Of a stretch of DNA of 64,000 nucleotides, positions 45,870 to 54,377 are shown one piece after another; position 1 is the stretch's first letter; each line of letters starts with the position of its first letter. The position numbers were made by a program, and so were the translations under genes. The DNA lies in assembly GCF_018326425.1 (NCBI RefSeq), contig NZ_AP024601.1, positions 2,778,001 through 2,842,000 of the forward strand, in the 5' to 3' direction. The DNA comes from Polycladomyces abyssicola. GTDB taxonomy: Bacteria; Bacillota; Bacilli; Thermoactinomycetales; JIR-001. The notes under the pieces were generated by a model. It did no database searches and was not told where the DNA came from. It saw nothing but the letters and a program-made list of their open reading frames with translations.

Positions 45870-46796
45870 TCATGATGTGGTGATACGTCTTTTTTCCACC
45901 AAACGCAACAAAAGAGGAACAATGCATGTCAAATCCCATTTCTGATGCGGTATCTCCCGCCACGTATGAGCATCGCCAATGATCCATGTGGGAACCGGGT
46001 TGTTCGTATGGGTGCTCACCCGAATATCCTCGCTGTTACCGTGATCGCTTACCAGTACGATGACATCATCCGTCTGCTTGCGGTCGACCAATGCACCAAG
46101 CCATCGGTCGTAATGGTCAATGACGGTTTGCATCAACTCTTCATTCTGTTTGTGACCTGCCAGATCGGACAAAAAATACTCATGGATGACCAGATCGTAT
46201 TGCCGTGCCACATCCAGCAGATGGTCGGCGGCGGTTTCCGGTTCAATCACGGGGACATCCGGAATTGTTCGGGCTAACGTCCACCGAGTCAAATCATGGT
46301 ATACTCCCTTCCCGGCCAATAAGTCGGATAACATACGAACGGGTTCGCGAGAACTCAACAGGGCGGCAGTGGAGACGGACACCCAACCCCTGCGAGTGGC
46401 TGGACGTTGAAAGTACTCCGGCGTGTAGCAATTGAGAAAGGTCGCACGCCATCCCTGTCGTTCCATCTGCAGATAAATGTTGTCTGCCTGCACCCATTTT
46501 CGAAGACGTTGAAAAGGAAGACCGCTCTGATGGGCCCCCATCGCTTTTGGCGCATTGCGTCCGGTGAAGATAGTGGCTTGACCCGTCGCACTCTGCGGCA
46601 ACCCGGGTACACCCAAAGAAGCGTCCGTTTCCAGCAACACCATGTCCGAACCGATCTGCCCAACGGCGCTCCTGACCAATGAACGACCGCCCAGCAACCG
46701 GTCGATATGCGGAGTTGGCCGAACATACCAAGGATTGTGATCGGATTCCTCTCCCAGGCCGACTCCGTCGATGAATAACAGAATCACCGCCAACAT
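45870..46796 (-). CDS. alkaline-phosphatase-superfamily metalloenzyme
   Basis: A 308-residue member of the alkaline phosphatase / phosphopentomutase / iPGM superfamily. The first metal site is LFIDGVGLGEE, the nucleophile region is GLPQSATGQATIFTG and a later metal site is LVSDHGNSEDI; an additional metal ligand is in LAGHKQNEE. It lacks the inserted domain of iPGM and is shorter than DeoB, so it is neither. The substrate cannot be named. The start has GGAG six bases upstream. It leads a two-gene unit with 45471. Confidence 0.82.
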   Translation of the reverse strand: MLAVILLFIDGVGLGEESDHNPWYVRPTPHIDRLLGGRSLVRSAVGQIGSDMVLLETDASLGVPGLPQSATGQATIFTGRNAPKAMGAHQSGLPFQRLRKWVQADNIYLQMERQGWRATFLNCYTPEYFQRPATRRGWVSVSTAALLSSREPVRMLSDLLAGKGVYHDLTRWTLARTIPDVPVIEPETAADHLLDVARQYDLVIHEYFLSDLAGHKQNEELMQTVIDHYDRWLGALVDRKQTDDVIVLVSDHGNSEDIRVSTHTNNPVPTWIIGDAHTWREIPHQKWDLTCIVPLLLRLVEKRRITTS

Positions 46797-47180
46797 TGCT
46801 CACTCCATCCCATATCTCAATTTCATTGTATCACAGTAAAAGCGGGACGTGACGGCAATCTGACCGGTCACCGAACAGGAAAGGGGAAGTATTGTATCAT
46901 TTCTCAACGTACCTGATTGGACAAAGAGACACCGATATGAAACTGTTCAGTCAAATGAGAAGAAAAGCTTCGTTTTGAAATCGGACGCTTCGCTCATCCG
47001 AGCCGGTGTCGTGTACGAGGTGGAGGATCACCCCGACCGTTTCCACTGAAAAAATCAACGGCGTCATGACCATGGGGCAAATGGGAAGGCGAACGGGAAA
47101 CCGTTACGATTCCGATCAGTCTCATCCGCCTCCCCGGAACAAGACAACCGCTTAGCGAGGACAACAGATGTATCAGCACC
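46797..47180. other. gap with possible decayed small gene
   Basis: No intact gene. The plus strand holds protein-like pieces in different frames: ATG AAA CTG at 46937, then SLIRAGVVYEVEDHPDR, VSTEKINGVMTM and GKWEGERETVTIPISLIRLP. Read together they could be one short gene broken by frameshifts; no family is recognised. The evidence is weak. Confidence 0.3.
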
Positions 47181-47411
47181 TTATTTACTCTTGACCGGAC
47201 AAGAAGCACAAGGTTGCGTCATCAATTTGCGAAATAAAATTCCACCCACAAACAATCCGATTCCTACGGAAACGCCTTCTCTCAGCCCGGTCGGTAACAA
47301 CGGAAGGTTAAGAAGCCCAATCTCCAACAGTCCTCCAGCCTCCAAACCGATCACCCAAACAAGCACTTTGCCGCTCATCGCTACAGTGTGTTCACAACTG
47401 CTGCATCTCAT
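47181..47411 (-). CDS. small membrane protein with terminal cysteine pairs
   Basis: A 76-residue protein with MRCSSCEH at the N-terminus, two hydrophobic stretches in between (VLVWVIGLEAGGLLEIGLL and EGVSVGIGLFVGGILF), and CASCP at the C-terminus. ATG at 47411 has AAGGAG eight bases upstream. The two Cys-x2-Cys pairs could bind metal or form disulfides; no family is recognised. It stands alone between gaps. Confidence 0.75.
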   Translation of the reverse strand: MRCSSCEHTVAMSGKVLVWVIGLEAGGLLEIGLLNLPLLPTGLREGVSVGIGLFVGGILFRKLMTQPCASCPVKSK

Positions 47412-47632
47412 CCTTTCAGCTCCTTCACTACAGGATCGACCGAGGGCCCCCCGGAGCGGAGGGGCGATCCTTCAAACAATGGATGTCGAGGGAAAATGAT
47501 TACCTTTCCATGATAACGATTCTCGCCCCTGGCGTGAAGAGTCTTTATGGATTCGACACTGATTCCCGTCGCTCCTCAAAATGATTATGTTGCAAGTTTT
47601 TTGAACATAATAGGAATCAGGAGGTGTCAGCC

Positions 47633-47803
47633 ATGTATTACGTCATCCGGGATTCTGAAAAATATCCGCCTTCCATCCTCAAAGAAGACGATTATTTCCA
47701 ATGGTACAATCCAATGAAAAAAGATCATCGGGTGGAATTTCGCGGAAGCATGAATGAATGCTACGATTACATCCTGACCCGGTATCCCAACACGCGCATG
47801 TAA
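47633..47803 (+). CDS. small conserved-looking protein (56 aa)
   Basis: A 56-residue protein: MYYVIRDSEKYPPSILKEDD, then an aromatic middle with YFQWYNPMKKDHRVEF and an end NECYDYILTRYPNTRM. AGGAGG stands eight bases before the ATG, the best ribosome site in this region. It is followed by a hairpin terminator. I do not recognise a family; the charged, aromatic, soluble composition is unlike a random frame. Confidence 0.72.
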   Translation: MYYVIRDSEKYPPSILKEDDYFQWYNPMKKDHRVEFRGSMNECYDYILTRYPNTRM

Positions 47804-47832
47804 TTGGGTTGAATTATCTGAAAGTTTCGCAC

Positions 47833-47862
47833 GAAAATCAACCGGGGATTACCCCGGTTGAT
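47833..47862 (-). terminator. terminator of ispH (probably bidirectional)
   Basis: ATCAACCGGGG, four bases, CCCCGGTTGAT: an 11-bp perfect stem, followed by TTTTCG on the minus strand. It also follows the 47633 gene on the plus strand. Confidence 0.88.
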
Positions 47863-47866
47863 CGTA

Positions 47867-48817
47867 TTATCGCACTTTTTTCTCCCGTACGGGGGGCAAC
47901 AGCTTTTTCATGTTGACCGTTCGTTTCGGTTTCCAAGTAGATGGATCGTTTTCGTCAAACTGCTCCAGATACTGGATCACTTCACGCGTAATCGGTGTGG
48001 GCGTCGAAGCCCCCGCCGTCACTCCCACCAACTTTTTGCCGAACAACCACTCTGGTTGAATTTCCGTCACATCACTGACGCGAACCGCATCGACACCGGC
48101 GATTTCCTTCGCCACCTGCGCCAAACGGTTGGAATTGTTGCTACGGGGATCCCCGACCACGATCACCAGATCCGTTCCCTTGGCTTGTTCGGCTACCGCT
48201 TCCTGCCGTTCCTGGGTGGCCAGGCAGATCTCATTGTGGATCTCGGCAGTCGGATATTTCTCCCGCACTTTGTTCATCAGATGCGCAGTATCCCACTGGC
48301 TCATGGTAGTTTGGTTGGTCACCAGCACCTTGTCCGTTTTGAGATCCAACTTTTCTATGTCCTCTTCCTTTTCCACCAGATGCACGTGACCTTTGGCCAC
48401 CCCCATCGCTCCCTCCGGCTCAGGATGGCCGCTTTTGCCGATATAGACCACTTCGTAGCCTTCTTCCACTTTTTCCTTGATCAATTGATGGGTGCGGGTC
48501 ACGTCCGGACAAGTGGCGTCCACAATCGTAAGGCCTTTTTCTCGTGCCCGGCGCCGCACCTCCGGAGATACACCATGAGCGGTGAAAATGACAGTTCCTT
48601 TATCCACTTTCTCCAAAAGCTCCAACCGATTGGCCCCGTCCAGTGTGATGATGCCTTCCTCTTCAAACGCCTTCACCACATGACGGTTGTGTACGATCAT
48701 GCCCAAGATGTAAATCGGCCGCGGCAAGTCCAGGTTTTTTGCCGCCTGCCGTGCCAATACCATGGCATCTACCACACCGTAACAATACCCTCGCGGGGTG
48801 ATTTTTCTCACTTCCAT
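47867..48817 (-). CDS. ispH: 4-hydroxy-3-methylbut-2-enyl diphosphate reductase
   Basis: A 316-residue IspH (LytB) that performs the last step of the MEP isoprenoid pathway, yielding IPP and DMAPP. The three 4Fe-4S cysteines are in RGYCYGV (C12), DATCPDV and [11 protein letters not shown]. Other marks are [25 protein letters not shown] and the [11 protein letters not shown] segment. ATG at 48817 begins [14 protein letters not shown] as in Bacillus; GGAGG lies about 11 bases upstream. The open frame extends to 48997 without a site. Confidence 0.95.
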   Translation of the reverse strand: MEVRKITPRGYCYGVVDAMVLARQAAKNLDLPRPIYILGMIVHNRHVVKAFEEEGIITLDGANRLELLEKVDKGTVIFTAHGVSPEVRRRAREKGLTIVDATCPDVTRTHQLIKEKVEEGYEVVYIGKSGHPEPEGAMGVAKGHVHLVEKEEDIEKLDLKTDKVLVTNQTTMSQWDTAHLMNKVREKYPTAEIHNEICLATQERQEAVAEQAKGTDLVIVVGDPRSNNSNRLAQVAKEIAGVDAVRVSDVTEIQPEWLFGKKLVGVTAGASTPTPITREVIQYLEQFDENDPSTWKPKRTVNMKKLLPPVREKKVR

Positions 48818-49021
48818 AAAACCCATTCCCTCCTGCCCTGTATATTCAGTCAGGGCCGCCTCTATTATATCCTTTTTCGACGGTGGAACCAAGCGACCAT
48901 GATCCGCTGACCAGCCTGTTTGGACGTAAAGTTGGGCATGTACACTCGGTACATCCGCGGCTAGACATTCATACGATACACTGTGATGCGTACCCATAAA
49001 GGATGTAAGGAGTGAAGTTGA

Positions 49022-49402
49022 ATGGGTGAACCACCAAAAAAATTTCCATTGCCGCCGCCCCCACCGCCGTTACCGCCGAAAGATTCCCATAAATACCCCA
49101 TACCCCACAAACCTCATATACCCAGATGGCCCCATCACCATCATATGCCGTACGACCACTACCATCATATGCCGTACGACCACTACCATCATATGCCCAT
49201 GATGGACCCGATGATGATGCGGTATTGGTACCGCCACATGAGAATGTGCCATAGGTTGGAGAAGAAATTCATGAGACGCTGTATGAAATATTATGGCGGC
49301 TACCATCGCTGGGACAGTTCTTCCCGCGGATGGGGAAGTTCTTCCCGCGGATGGGGAAGTTCTTCCCGCAGATGGGACAGTTCCTCCCGCAGTTGGGGGT
49401 AG
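49022..49402 (+). CDS. Pro/His-rich repeat protein, possible spore coat protein
   Basis: A 126-residue low-complexity protein in three blocks: a Pro-rich start ([20 protein letters not shown]), a His/Met/Tyr middle with repeated MPYDHYHH, then a charged [20 protein letters not shown] piece and a tail of four W-[DG]-S-S-S-R repeats. AAGGAG lies nine bases before the ATG and a strong terminator follows, so it is a real gene. Such composition is common in spore coat and crust proteins of Bacilli, but no family is identified; the coat assignment is inference. The promoter was not found. Confidence 0.75.
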   Translation: MGEPPKKFPLPPPPPPLPPKDSHKYPIPHKPHIPRWPHHHHMPYDHYHHMPYDHYHHMPMMDPMMMRYWYRHMRMCHRLEKKFMRRCMKYYGGYHRWDSSSRGWGSSSRGWGSSSRRWDSSSRSWG

Positions 49403-49456
49403 CTCCACCTGAGATTTCATCTTGATGAATCAACCCCGCAACAGCCATCTCTATCC

Positions 49457-49481
49457 CTCCCCGATGTGGGGAGTTTTTTTT
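49457..49481 (+). terminator. terminator of the Pro/His-rich protein gene
   Basis: CTCCCC, five bases, GGGGAG, then TTTTTTTT, about 55 bases after the stop. Confidence 0.85.
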
Positions 49482-49564
49482 GCAAAAAGAAAGAGCCGCA
49501 CCCGCCTCGCTCCCACAACCTTTCCATCAGCGAGGCTGAGATCCGGCTTTGAATATGGCACTCT

Positions 49565-49672
49565 TCACTTGCTGTTTTTACCGCGTTCGCGTATATACAG
49601 AGCCGTCAACACCAAAATGATGATAATCAAAAATGTGATAATGACCGTCGTCGCAACTTCTTGCTTCAACAC
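49565..49672 (-). CDS. 35-residue single-membrane-span protein
   Basis: A tiny protein beginning MLKQEVATT, then a run of about 18 hydrophobic residues (VIITFLIIIILVLTALYI), then RERGKNSK. GTG at 49672 has GGAGGG six or seven bases upstream, a convincing ribosome site. Single-span proteins of this size with a basic C-tail are frequent in Bacilli (sporulation or regulatory peptides), but none is matched with certainty. The stretch 49483-49880 has no other gene. Confidence 0.6.
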   Translation of the reverse strand: MLKQEVATTVIITFLIIIILVLTALYIRERGKNSK

Positions 49673-49880
49673 TGGAATCCCTCCTTGACGCCTCCGAATG
49701 CCCGGTCGGTCGTTCCCGCGAATCATGAAGTTGCGTATATTCCACGTACTGATTCGCCTTTATTTTACCGTCCATACATTGTTTTGGACATCCCTATTTT
49801 GTGAAAGATTGGCGTATCTTTGACGGATTCCGTTATGGTGACGGATAAAATTGCTTCTCCATGAAAAAATGTTTCACTCT

Positions 49881-51155
49881 TCACAACGGTTGTGCGAGGG
49901 CCTGTTCAGCAGCACTCTTGCCGGCCACATATCCAGTGCAGGAAGCGGCGGTAATGTTATAACCGCCCGTATAACCGTGAATGTCCAGGATTTCACCACA
50001 AAAATACAATCCGCGCATTTTTTTGGACTGCATAGTTTTGGGGTCGATCTCCTTCACATGAACGCCCCCGCCGGTTACAAACGCTTTTTCCAGCGGTAAT
50101 GTCCCATCAATCATGATGGTCAAGTGTTTGGCCTCCCGGCAAAGACGATGCAGTTGCTCGCGGGAGAGATGTGATATAGTCAGATCTTCGGGAAGATGAG
50201 CCCGCTCCATCAAAACCGGGATCAGCCGTTCAGGCAGGAACACTCGTAATGTGTTGCGCACCGTTTTTTTGGGATGTTGTTGCCTTACTTCCCACCATTG
50301 TTGTTCCAGTTGCCCCAGTGAGTGATCCGGAAAGAGGTCGATGGCCAAAGGTGTCGAAGCTGCACCCGACTTTTTCAAGGCATTGACAACAAACTGACTG
50401 CATCTCAGTGCTGCCGGACCGGAGAGGCCAAAATGCGTAAAGATCATGTCCCCGCGATGTTGGACCAGCTTTTTGCCCTTGGGATTGTAAACGGTGAGAA
50501 CGACATCGCGCAAGGAAAGGCCTTGCAACACTCTGTTTTGAATCAAGGGCTCGGACGACGTCAGTGGCACTTCGGTCGGAAATAATTCGGTGATGGTATG
50601 TCCCGCTTCTTCCGCCCAAGCATATCCGTCCCCGGTGGAACCGGTCTGGGGAACCGCTTTTCCTCCCACCGCCACGACGACAGCCGGCGCCTTCCAGACG
50701 TCGCCGTTTCGACATAAGACACCCTTGACTTTCCCGTTTTCATACAAAACACGCTGAACCGGCATATTGAGCCGAATATCGGTCCCTACCGCTCTTACCT
50801 TTTTCACCAGCGCCCGCACCACCGATTGAGCGCTGTCGGATACGGGAAACATGCGTCCGTTGTCCTCTTCCTTCAACGGGACCCCCATTTCTTCAAAAAA
50901 ACGGACCAAATCCCGATTGTTGAAAATGGAAAACACGCTGTAGAGAAAGCGGCCGTTTCCCGGGATATGCCGGATCAGTTCATCGATTTCCTTGATATTG
51001 GTGACATTACATCGTCCGCCACCGGAGATAGCCATCTTTCTTCCCAGTTTTTCACCCTTCTCCAGCAGCAGCACTTTGGCGCCGTGCATACCAGCTGACA
51101 CACTTGCCATCAACCCGGCCGGGCCGCCGCCGATCACGATAACATCGTACCTCAT
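49881..51155 (-). CDS. BaiN/HI0933-family flavoprotein
   Basis: A 424-residue NAD(P)/FAD-dependent oxidoreductase. The Rossmann GxGxxG is in DVIVIGGGPAGLMAS. Family signature segments are LGRKMAISGGGRCNVTN, GDGYAWAEEAGHTI, IFTHFGLSGPAAL, and the C-terminal VTGGGVHVKEIDPKTMQSK and GEILDIHGYTGGYN. These proteins (YtfP, HI0933, BaiN) bind FAD; physiological substrates are mostly unknown. ATG at 51155 has AAGGAG seven bases upstream; the ten codons before it are discarded. Confidence 0.92.
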   Translation of the reverse strand: MRYDVIVIGGGPAGLMASVSAGMHGAKVLLLEKGEKLGRKMAISGGGRCNVTNIKEIDELIRHIPGNGRFLYSVFSIFNNRDLVRFFEEMGVPLKEEDNGRMFPVSDSAQSVVRALVKKVRAVGTDIRLNMPVQRVLYENGKVKGVLCRNGDVWKAPAVVVAVGGKAVPQTGSTGDGYAWAEEAGHTITELFPTEVPLTSSEPLIQNRVLQGLSLRDVVLTVYNPKGKKLVQHRGDMIFTHFGLSGPAALRCSQFVVNALKKSGAASTPLAIDLFPDHSLGQLEQQWWEVRQQHPKKTVRNTLRVFLPERLIPVLMERAHLPEDLTISHLSREQLHRLCREAKHLTIMIDGTLPLEKAFVTGGGVHVKEIDPKTMQSKKMRGLYFCGEILDIHGYTGGYNITAASCTGYVAGKSAAEQALAQPL

Positions 51156-51186
51156 CCTCAAGCTCCTTCGCCTCATCGACATCACG

Positions 51187-52203
51187 TTATTCCACTTTTG
51201 ACGGTTCAGGCTTAGCCGGTTGCATATGATGAGCCGGATTTGGATTTGCCCAGTTCAGACCTTTGTTTAATTGTCCGTACAGCTCGTTCATCAATTTTTC
51301 GTCGGACAATGGTCCATTTCGCTTCAACGCCCATTCCGCCGTCACTTCCATCACCCGCCCGGCTTTGACTGCCGGCAGTTGCCGCAGGACCGGGTCCTTT
51401 TTGATTTGACCCGATGGATCCGAAGGTTTGCGCAATACGATCAGCGTATCTGTGGGAAGACCCGCCAATTTTCCGCCATCCAGATCCACGTACGGTTGTT
51501 TTTGCTTGGAAAAGGAAACGCTCAATCCCACATTGTCCAGCAAAACGGCCAAATCCGACAGTTTCGTGTACGCCCGCACGCGATGGGGACCAATCACTTC
51601 CACCGGCAACACTTTCATCCCCTGATACTGGGATGCCAATGTGCGGACACGATTAGCCGTCTGCTGACTCCGCTTCATCAACGCCTGTGCTTGTCCCGAT
51701 TTTTGAAACACCACGCCCAGGAGATTGGCCACTTTCTGCCAATGATCCGCCCCCGATCCCCGTACCACCAATGTCGGCGCCATAGAAGAAAATTGAGGAT
51801 ACCATTGCTTTTGACTGACATCGGCGATGATCAGATCGGGTTTCAATTTGAGGATGGCGTTCAAATCCGGTTGCTGTTTGGTACCGACCCACTTGAAGTT
51901 GAGTTGGATACGCCCTTTCAAATAGCTTGGAATGCCCGTTTGTTTTTCATTCTCCTTGGTCACGCCGATCGGTTGAATCCCCATGGCCGACGTGATTTCC
52001 AACAGATAGGGATCGGTCAGCACCACCCGTTTAGGCGGCGATTTCAACGTAGTCTCACCCAGCTCGTGATGCACCGTCACCGGCGATTGTGAAGCAGAGG
52101 CTGCCATTGGCGACATACAGCCGGTGAGGAACAAACACAGACACAAACTCCAGATTATCCCTGACCGCCCAACCGTCAGTTTCACGGAACGGTGATAGAA
52201 CAT
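51187..52203 (-). CDS. ABC transporter substrate-binding lipoprotein, iron-siderophore/cobalamin type
   Basis: A 338-residue lipoprotein with lipobox LTGC (Cys 29). The mature part is a FecB/FhuD-type TroA fold: PPKRVVLTDPYLLEITSAMG, DLNAILKLKPDLIIADVSQ, VIGPHRVRAYTKLSDLAVLL and the late SDEKLMNELYGQLN. The family carries ferric siderophores, heme or cobalamin; the ligand is not decidable. No permease or ATPase is adjacent, so it must use a system elsewhere. ATG at 52203 has GGAG seven bases upstream. Confidence 0.85.
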   Translation of the reverse strand: MFYHRSVKLTVGRSGIIWSLCLCLFLTGCMSPMAASASQSPVTVHHELGETTLKSPPKRVVLTDPYLLEITSAMGIQPIGVTKENEKQTGIPSYLKGRIQLNFKWVGTKQQPDLNAILKLKPDLIIADVSQKQWYPQFSSMAPTLVVRGSGADHWQKVANLLGVVFQKSGQAQALMKRSQQTANRVRTLASQYQGMKVLPVEVIGPHRVRAYTKLSDLAVLLDNVGLSVSFSKQKQPYVDLDGGKLAGLPTDTLIVLRKPSDPSGQIKKDPVLRQLPAVKAGRVMEVTAEWALKRNGPLSDEKLMNELYGQLNKGLNWANPNPAHHMQPAKPEPSKVE

Positions 52204-52368
52204 GGCCCCACTCCTTACGGATAATATGGGAATTGTCGAAACACGTTTCAATATAGCCTAAGTAGGTTAATCCGGCAAGGAAAAGAAAGGTGAACAAATC
52301 CATTTCTTATTGAGACAGATACGATCCTACACCCAGCATGTGACAGGTGCAGAGTACGTGGTGATCAC

Positions 52369-52412
52369 GAATAAACAAATCCCGGCTTCCTTAGCGTACA
52401 GGGTGCCGGGAT
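52369..52412 (-). terminator. terminator of the metH-yitJ operon
   Basis: ATCCCGGC and GCCGGGAT pair across 18 bases; on the minus strand TTGTTTATT follows. It lies about 80 bases after the last stop. Confidence 0.75.
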
Positions 52413-52493
52413 TCTTTTGACGGTCAAACACCTTGTTGTACATTTAATAAGGTACTCCCCAAAAGAGGGATCTCAAACGGACTGTTAACGACA

Positions 52494-54365
52494 TCATCCC
52501 TGCCCGCCGGCGCTCTGTACCAATGCATTCTGCTTTGCCCGAAGCACGTAGCGGGTCAGCTCCTCCGTCATTTGCCAATAGGCAAACGGCGTGATCAGAT
52601 AAATACCGCGGAAGTACGCCATCGCCACATCCAACAGCTCCCTGGCGATCGCCACGCCCATTTTTCTTCCTTCTTCCCCTTTCAGATCTTTCATCCGCTC
52701 CAACACATCCGACGGAATTTTAATTCCGGGTACCTCATTGTGTAAAAAAAGCGCATTTCGGTAACCAGTCAACGGCATAATACCGATAAACACCGGGATG
52801 TCCAAATGGGCGGTCGCTTCGGCGATCTGGCGGATTCCATCGGCGTCGTAAACGGGCTGGGTCATGATGAAATCGGCTCCGGCCTCCACTTTTTTCTCCA
52901 ATCGTCGAACGGCCGCATCCAGATGACGCACATGTGGGTTGAATGCGGCACCGACCACGAATTGTGCCCGTTGTTTCAGCGGTTTGCCGGAGAAGGAAAT
53001 GCCTTCGTTGAGCTGTTTGAGCATGCGGATCAGCTCAAACGAGGTGACGTCGTAGATCGAACTGGCCCCAGGCAAATCGCCGATCCGCGTCGGGTCCCCC
53101 GTGATGACCAGCACTTGGTCGATGCCCAGCGCATGCAGCCCCATCACGTGGGATTGTTGCCCAATCAGGTTGCGGTCCCGGCAAGTGATGTGAACCAACG
53201 GATCAATCCCCAATTGCGATTTGACGATCGCGCCCAGCGCCATGTTGCTCATCCGCGTGGTGGCCAACGAATTGTCCGCCATGGTGATCGCCGCCGCTCC
53301 CGCCGCATGCAGGCGTGCAGCTCCTTCCAGGAACGAGGAAGTTTCCAGATCTTTTGGTGGGTCCAGCTCCACGATGACGGTGTATTCCCGCTGCACCCGC
53401 TCGACGATCGTCGGCTTGTTGCGTTGGCGCAAATGGATCGGCACGCGGCGGGCAGATGATTCGGTCTTGTTTTTCGGGTTCACCCGCGGCAGAGGGGGCA
53501 AATCCCGGAGCGATTCGGCCATTGCCCGAATGTGCGCCGGCGTGGTACCGCAACAACCGCCGATGATGCGCACCCCCTGTTCACGCAACCGCAATGCGGA
53601 TTCACCGAAATAGGCGGGCGATGTCTGGTATTCGTAATTTCCGTCAACCAATCCCAACCGTCCCGCGTTGGGGAAAACAGAAATCCACAAGTCAGTAGGC
53701 ATCACCGTCTGTTCCAAGGCACGCAACAATTCAGTCGGACCCAATCGGCAGTTGAATCCGACTCCGTCCACCCCGCTTTTGGCCAAATGGGCAAACGCCC
53801 CATCCAACGTATAGGCATCCCGTGTCCGTGCCACTTCCATCAAAGCCAACTGGGCGATGATCGGCCGGTCTGTCAGCGGACGGATCACTTCCACGGCCAA
53901 GAGAAGTTCTTCCAAATCGAGAAACGTCTCCAGCACGATCCCGTCCACCCCGGCGTGTAACAGCGCTGTGGCCTGTTCCTCATACATGTCGCGGTACGCC
54001 TCAGTGTCGTAATGCGGCACTCTCCCGGCCAAAATCGATCCGATCGACCCGACGACAAACGCATCGTCATCCACAGCGGAACGGGCCACCGCCACCGCCT
54101 CACGGTTGATCCGCGTTACTTTCCCCGCCAGTCCGTAGCGCTCCAATCGCTCCCGGTTGGCACCGTACGTATTGGTTTCGATCAGTCGCGCACCCGCCTC
54201 ATAATAGGCTCGATGGACCGAACGGATCACATCCGGCTGCGTCAATGACAGCTCTTCGTAACAAATTCCCACCGGGATGCCCTGTTGGTACAGGTACGTG
54301 GCCATCGCCCCGTCTCCGACGAGCAAACCGTTTTGCAAACACTGGCGCAAATCTCGTCCGGACAC
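52494..54365 (-). CDS. yitJ: bifunctional homocysteine S-methyltransferase / 5,10-methylenetetrahydrofolate reductase
   Basis: A 623-residue two-domain protein. Residues 1-300 form a homocysteine methyltransferase barrel with LVGDGAMATYLYQQG, IETNTYGAN and the zinc-binding GGCCGTTPAHIRA. Residues 330-620 are a MetF-type reductase with VIVELDPPKDLE, MADNSLATTRMSN, and GADFIMTQPVYD. It makes methyl-THF and may transfer methyl to homocysteine. GTG at 54365 follows GGGGGGAG. It starts 12 bases after metH, under the same SAM-I riboswitch. Confidence 0.94.
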   Translation of the reverse strand: MSGRDLRQCLQNGLLVGDGAMATYLYQQGIPVGICYEELSLTQPDVIRSVHRAYYEAGARLIETNTYGANRERLERYGLAGKVTRINREAVAVARSAVDDDAFVVGSIGSILAGRVPHYDTEAYRDMYEEQATALLHAGVDGIVLETFLDLEELLLAVEVIRPLTDRPIIAQLALMEVARTRDAYTLDGAFAHLAKSGVDGVGFNCRLGPTELLRALEQTVMPTDLWISVFPNAGRLGLVDGNYEYQTSPAYFGESALRLREQGVRIIGGCCGTTPAHIRAMAESLRDLPPLPRVNPKNKTESSARRVPIHLRQRNKPTIVERVQREYTVIVELDPPKDLETSSFLEGAARLHAAGAAAITMADNSLATTRMSNMALGAIVKSQLGIDPLVHITCRDRNLIGQQSHVMGLHALGIDQVLVITGDPTRIGDLPGASSIYDVTSFELIRMLKQLNEGISFSGKPLKQRAQFVVGAAFNPHVRHLDAAVRRLEKKVEAGADFIMTQPVYDADGIRQIAEATAHLDIPVFIGIMPLTGYRNALFLHNEVPGIKIPSDVLERMKDLKGEEGRKMGVAIARELLDVAMAYFRGIYLITPFAYWQMTEELTRYVLRAKQNALVQSAGGQG

Positions 54366-54377
54366 CTTTCTCCCCCC

